DNA of 64,000 nucleotides from NCBI GenBank assembly GCA_023053575.1, contig JAKZAP010000018.1, positions 14,598,202 to 14,662,201 on the forward strand, read 5' to 3'. Under the pieces are notes generated by a model, which was not told the DNA's origin, did not search any database, and saw only the letters and a program-made list of their open reading frames with translations. A program made the translations under genes and the position numbers. Numbering within the stretch: the stretch's first letter is position 1; each line of letters opens with the position of its first letter. Shown piece by piece: positions 52,501-55,500 of the stretch. Source of the DNA: Branchinecta lynchi (lineage: Eukaryota > Arthropoda > Branchiopoda > Anostraca > Branchinectidae).

Positions 52501-55500
52501 TTGAGAACATTATTTGAATAAATACAGGTAATTAATGTAGGCTATATCTTCCTATGTCCCAAGGTAGTTATATCATGACTATACATTTTGTGGAAGTTGA
52601 TAAGATAAGGTAAGATAGGATAAGATTTATTTCCTTAAAAGCACAAAGGGCCATGGAAACAAGAAAACAACAGCAAAACCTACCATAACAACAGAACTAA
52701 CTACAAAATTTCTTCCCCCCATGTCTCCTTGGCTGCGGCATAAAACCTCAGGGAATCCGAAGCAGCCAGCCATCGCTGCCAGTCTTGCACCTCCTGTTCT
52801 CTTAGCCTACTCTCCACTTTTGATGATATCACATCAGCCTCCAGAGAGGATGATACGAAGCCGTATCAGACTCCGCAGAAGTTCACCGAGCACTTTTCCA
52901 CAATTGGTAAAAAACAGAACCTGACCTTTAAAAATAAATACAAGACATCACTTTCAGAAAGAAAAACAAACAAAAAACACTAAAAATAATACAGAAAAAA
53001 ATGCTGAAAAATATTATAGAAAAAATATTCAAAAACTGACAGAAAATGTGCTTTCCTAGCCAACCAATCTGGGTCATACCTTGTTACAATCACATTCCCA
53101 CTCAAAACGCAACTTTTCAACTGCAACAGCATTACTTCCAACTTACTTCAACTTGTTATGGCACTTGCAGCTTCGCTCAAGTGCCATATACCGATCACTT
53201 TTCGGTCTGTCTGTCAGGTCACTCATCTCAAGTTAGTGTACTTCCAGAAGGGCTAGGGCGATGAAACTTGGCAGGCATATTAGGGACCCTACCAAATTAA
53301 CTTGGAAATAGTCACTTCCCCGATTCGACCACCGTGGGGGGGGGGGAGTGGAGGGAGGGGGAATCCGGAATATTGAAGTATTTTTAACTTTTGAACGGGG
53401 AATCGGATCTTAATGAAACTTGATATTTGGAAAGACCTCCTGTCTCAGATGTCAAACTTCAAGTCCGGAATGGATCCGGTGACTTCGGGGGAGTTGGAGA
53501 GGGGAACAGGAAATCGTTTGACATGTTCAGAGTGGATGGATCGGGATGAAACTTGGTGGGAAGAACAAGCACAAGCCCCAGATACATAACTGACAAGACT
53601 AGATCGGATCCGAGCACTGTGGGGGGAGTTCGAGGGAGGGTTCCGGAATTCCGGTGATCCCGAGTTCAGATGCTTACACATGTGCTAGAACTTAGAACAG
53701 TCGTTTCCCCGATTTCATCGTCGTTGGGGGAGTGGAGCAAGGGGGAATCCAGAATCTTGAGAAACGTCCAACTTTCGAACGGGTGATCGGATCTTAATGA
53801 AACCTGATACGTCAGAAAGAACTCGTGTCGCAGATGTCCCATTTCAAGTGCGGACAGGATTCGATCAATGTGGGGGGGGTCTGGGGGGGGGAGAGTGGAG
53901 GGGCAGGAAATTTTGTGACACGCTTAGAGTGTAGTGATTAGGATGACACTTGGTGGGATGAACAAACGTAGGCCTAGACACACCAGTAACAGGACCGGAC
54001 CGGATTCGGGCACTCTGGTGGGAGTTGGAGGGTGGTAGCCTATGTAAGGTACTTCCGGATGTGCTAGGACGACGAAACTTGGCTTGAACATTAGAGACTT
54101 GACAAGATTGGCTTATAAATTGTCACTTTCCAGATCCCACCATCCCTTAAAGTACTCACCCTATAACCGCAAAGTACAAGTACAAAGCAAAATCTTCATT
54201 TTAATGATCCCTATGAGCCCATGATCATTTTTGCCTCAAGGGTTTTGCTTAGAAATTACTTTCTAGCACCCTTCAAGTGCGCATCTTAACCGAAGAGTAA
54301 AAAAAAATACTTTCGACCAGACCATACATATTCATGGTTCTAAAGGGCCCAGGATCATTTTTGCCTCAAGGGTTTTGATTACAGATGAATTTCTAGCACC
54401 AATAGTGCGCATCATCACAGCCAAGTGCAAACCAAAGAATATTTTTTACCAAACGATACATTCTCGTGATTTCCAAGGGTCCCTCGTTATTCTTATCCCA
54501 GGGGTTTTGCTTACAAATGATCACAACAACCTCATGAACTGGCCAATTCCTACTTTCATCCTTTTACCAAAACTTGCAAGTGCTATATGAGCTTCCAGCT
54601 CTTGTTTTCCACTATTCTCCAAAAAGGCAGCTACTGAGCAAATAAAACAGTTTTTTTTCTTGGCTTTGATTTGATTAAACAGTCCATTAATAAAACTCCA
54701 GTGTTGCCACTTTTTCTGATGGAACCGGTGACTTTTGGCCGGAAAAAACAAAGACGTTTTGACACCTAGGAAAACCAATGGCAACACCGATTTAAGCTTG
54801 ATTAAGGGTGAGTCTTCACCTTCCGGAATATGGGTACCCAGATTTTCCGAGATATTTTTTTAACTTTTTCTGCAATACCTTAAAAAAGCCCCTTTTTTCC
54901 GGATTATTTTGATACACTTTTTGACCGATTCATATTCCAGATACAATTTACAGAAGACGTCAAAGAATAATCTGGAAGCCCAGATTCCGGAAGTTCCGGG
55001 AGGTGAAGACCGGCTATAATTATATCTCTCTAAGAGACCGCCGCTAGATGGTATCTGCTTAAGTGTACCGAATTTCACACAAGTCGTGGTTCGCAAGTAA
55101 CGAGGGGGTCGTAATCCCCGTCAAGCACACTTCTATAGACCGGCTACTATACGCCTGGCGGCAAAATATGTCAAATTGAGTCACAATAGCAAGTTTGGTA
55201 TATTGGCAGCAGCAACTTGGTGCTGTTTGTTGACTTTGAGTATTTGAAATAACACAAGTTTGTATGATCTTTTACACAAATCAAAAATCGTAATTCACTG
55301 TATTTCATACCTACTTGGTGAACCTTGAAAGCTTTACCGAACAGGTCTGAGATCCGACAGTCTATTTCTACTTCATTTATTTTCTTAAACATGCTTGAAA
55401 ACCGAAAAAAAATATGTTACCAATTCTTTTGTCCGCTATCCACAGATAACCGGTTTCATCGACTGAGCGTATTCTTTCGGATTTGTGGTATCTCTACGTG

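Noticed and set aside
53156..54605. possible CRISPR-like array
   Set aside because: Units are diverged, unevenly spaced and part of an animal repeat family.
55325..55392. possible minus-strand exon starting MFKKINEVE
   Set aside because: No convincing acceptor, and the TSC1 exons on either side join in phase without it.
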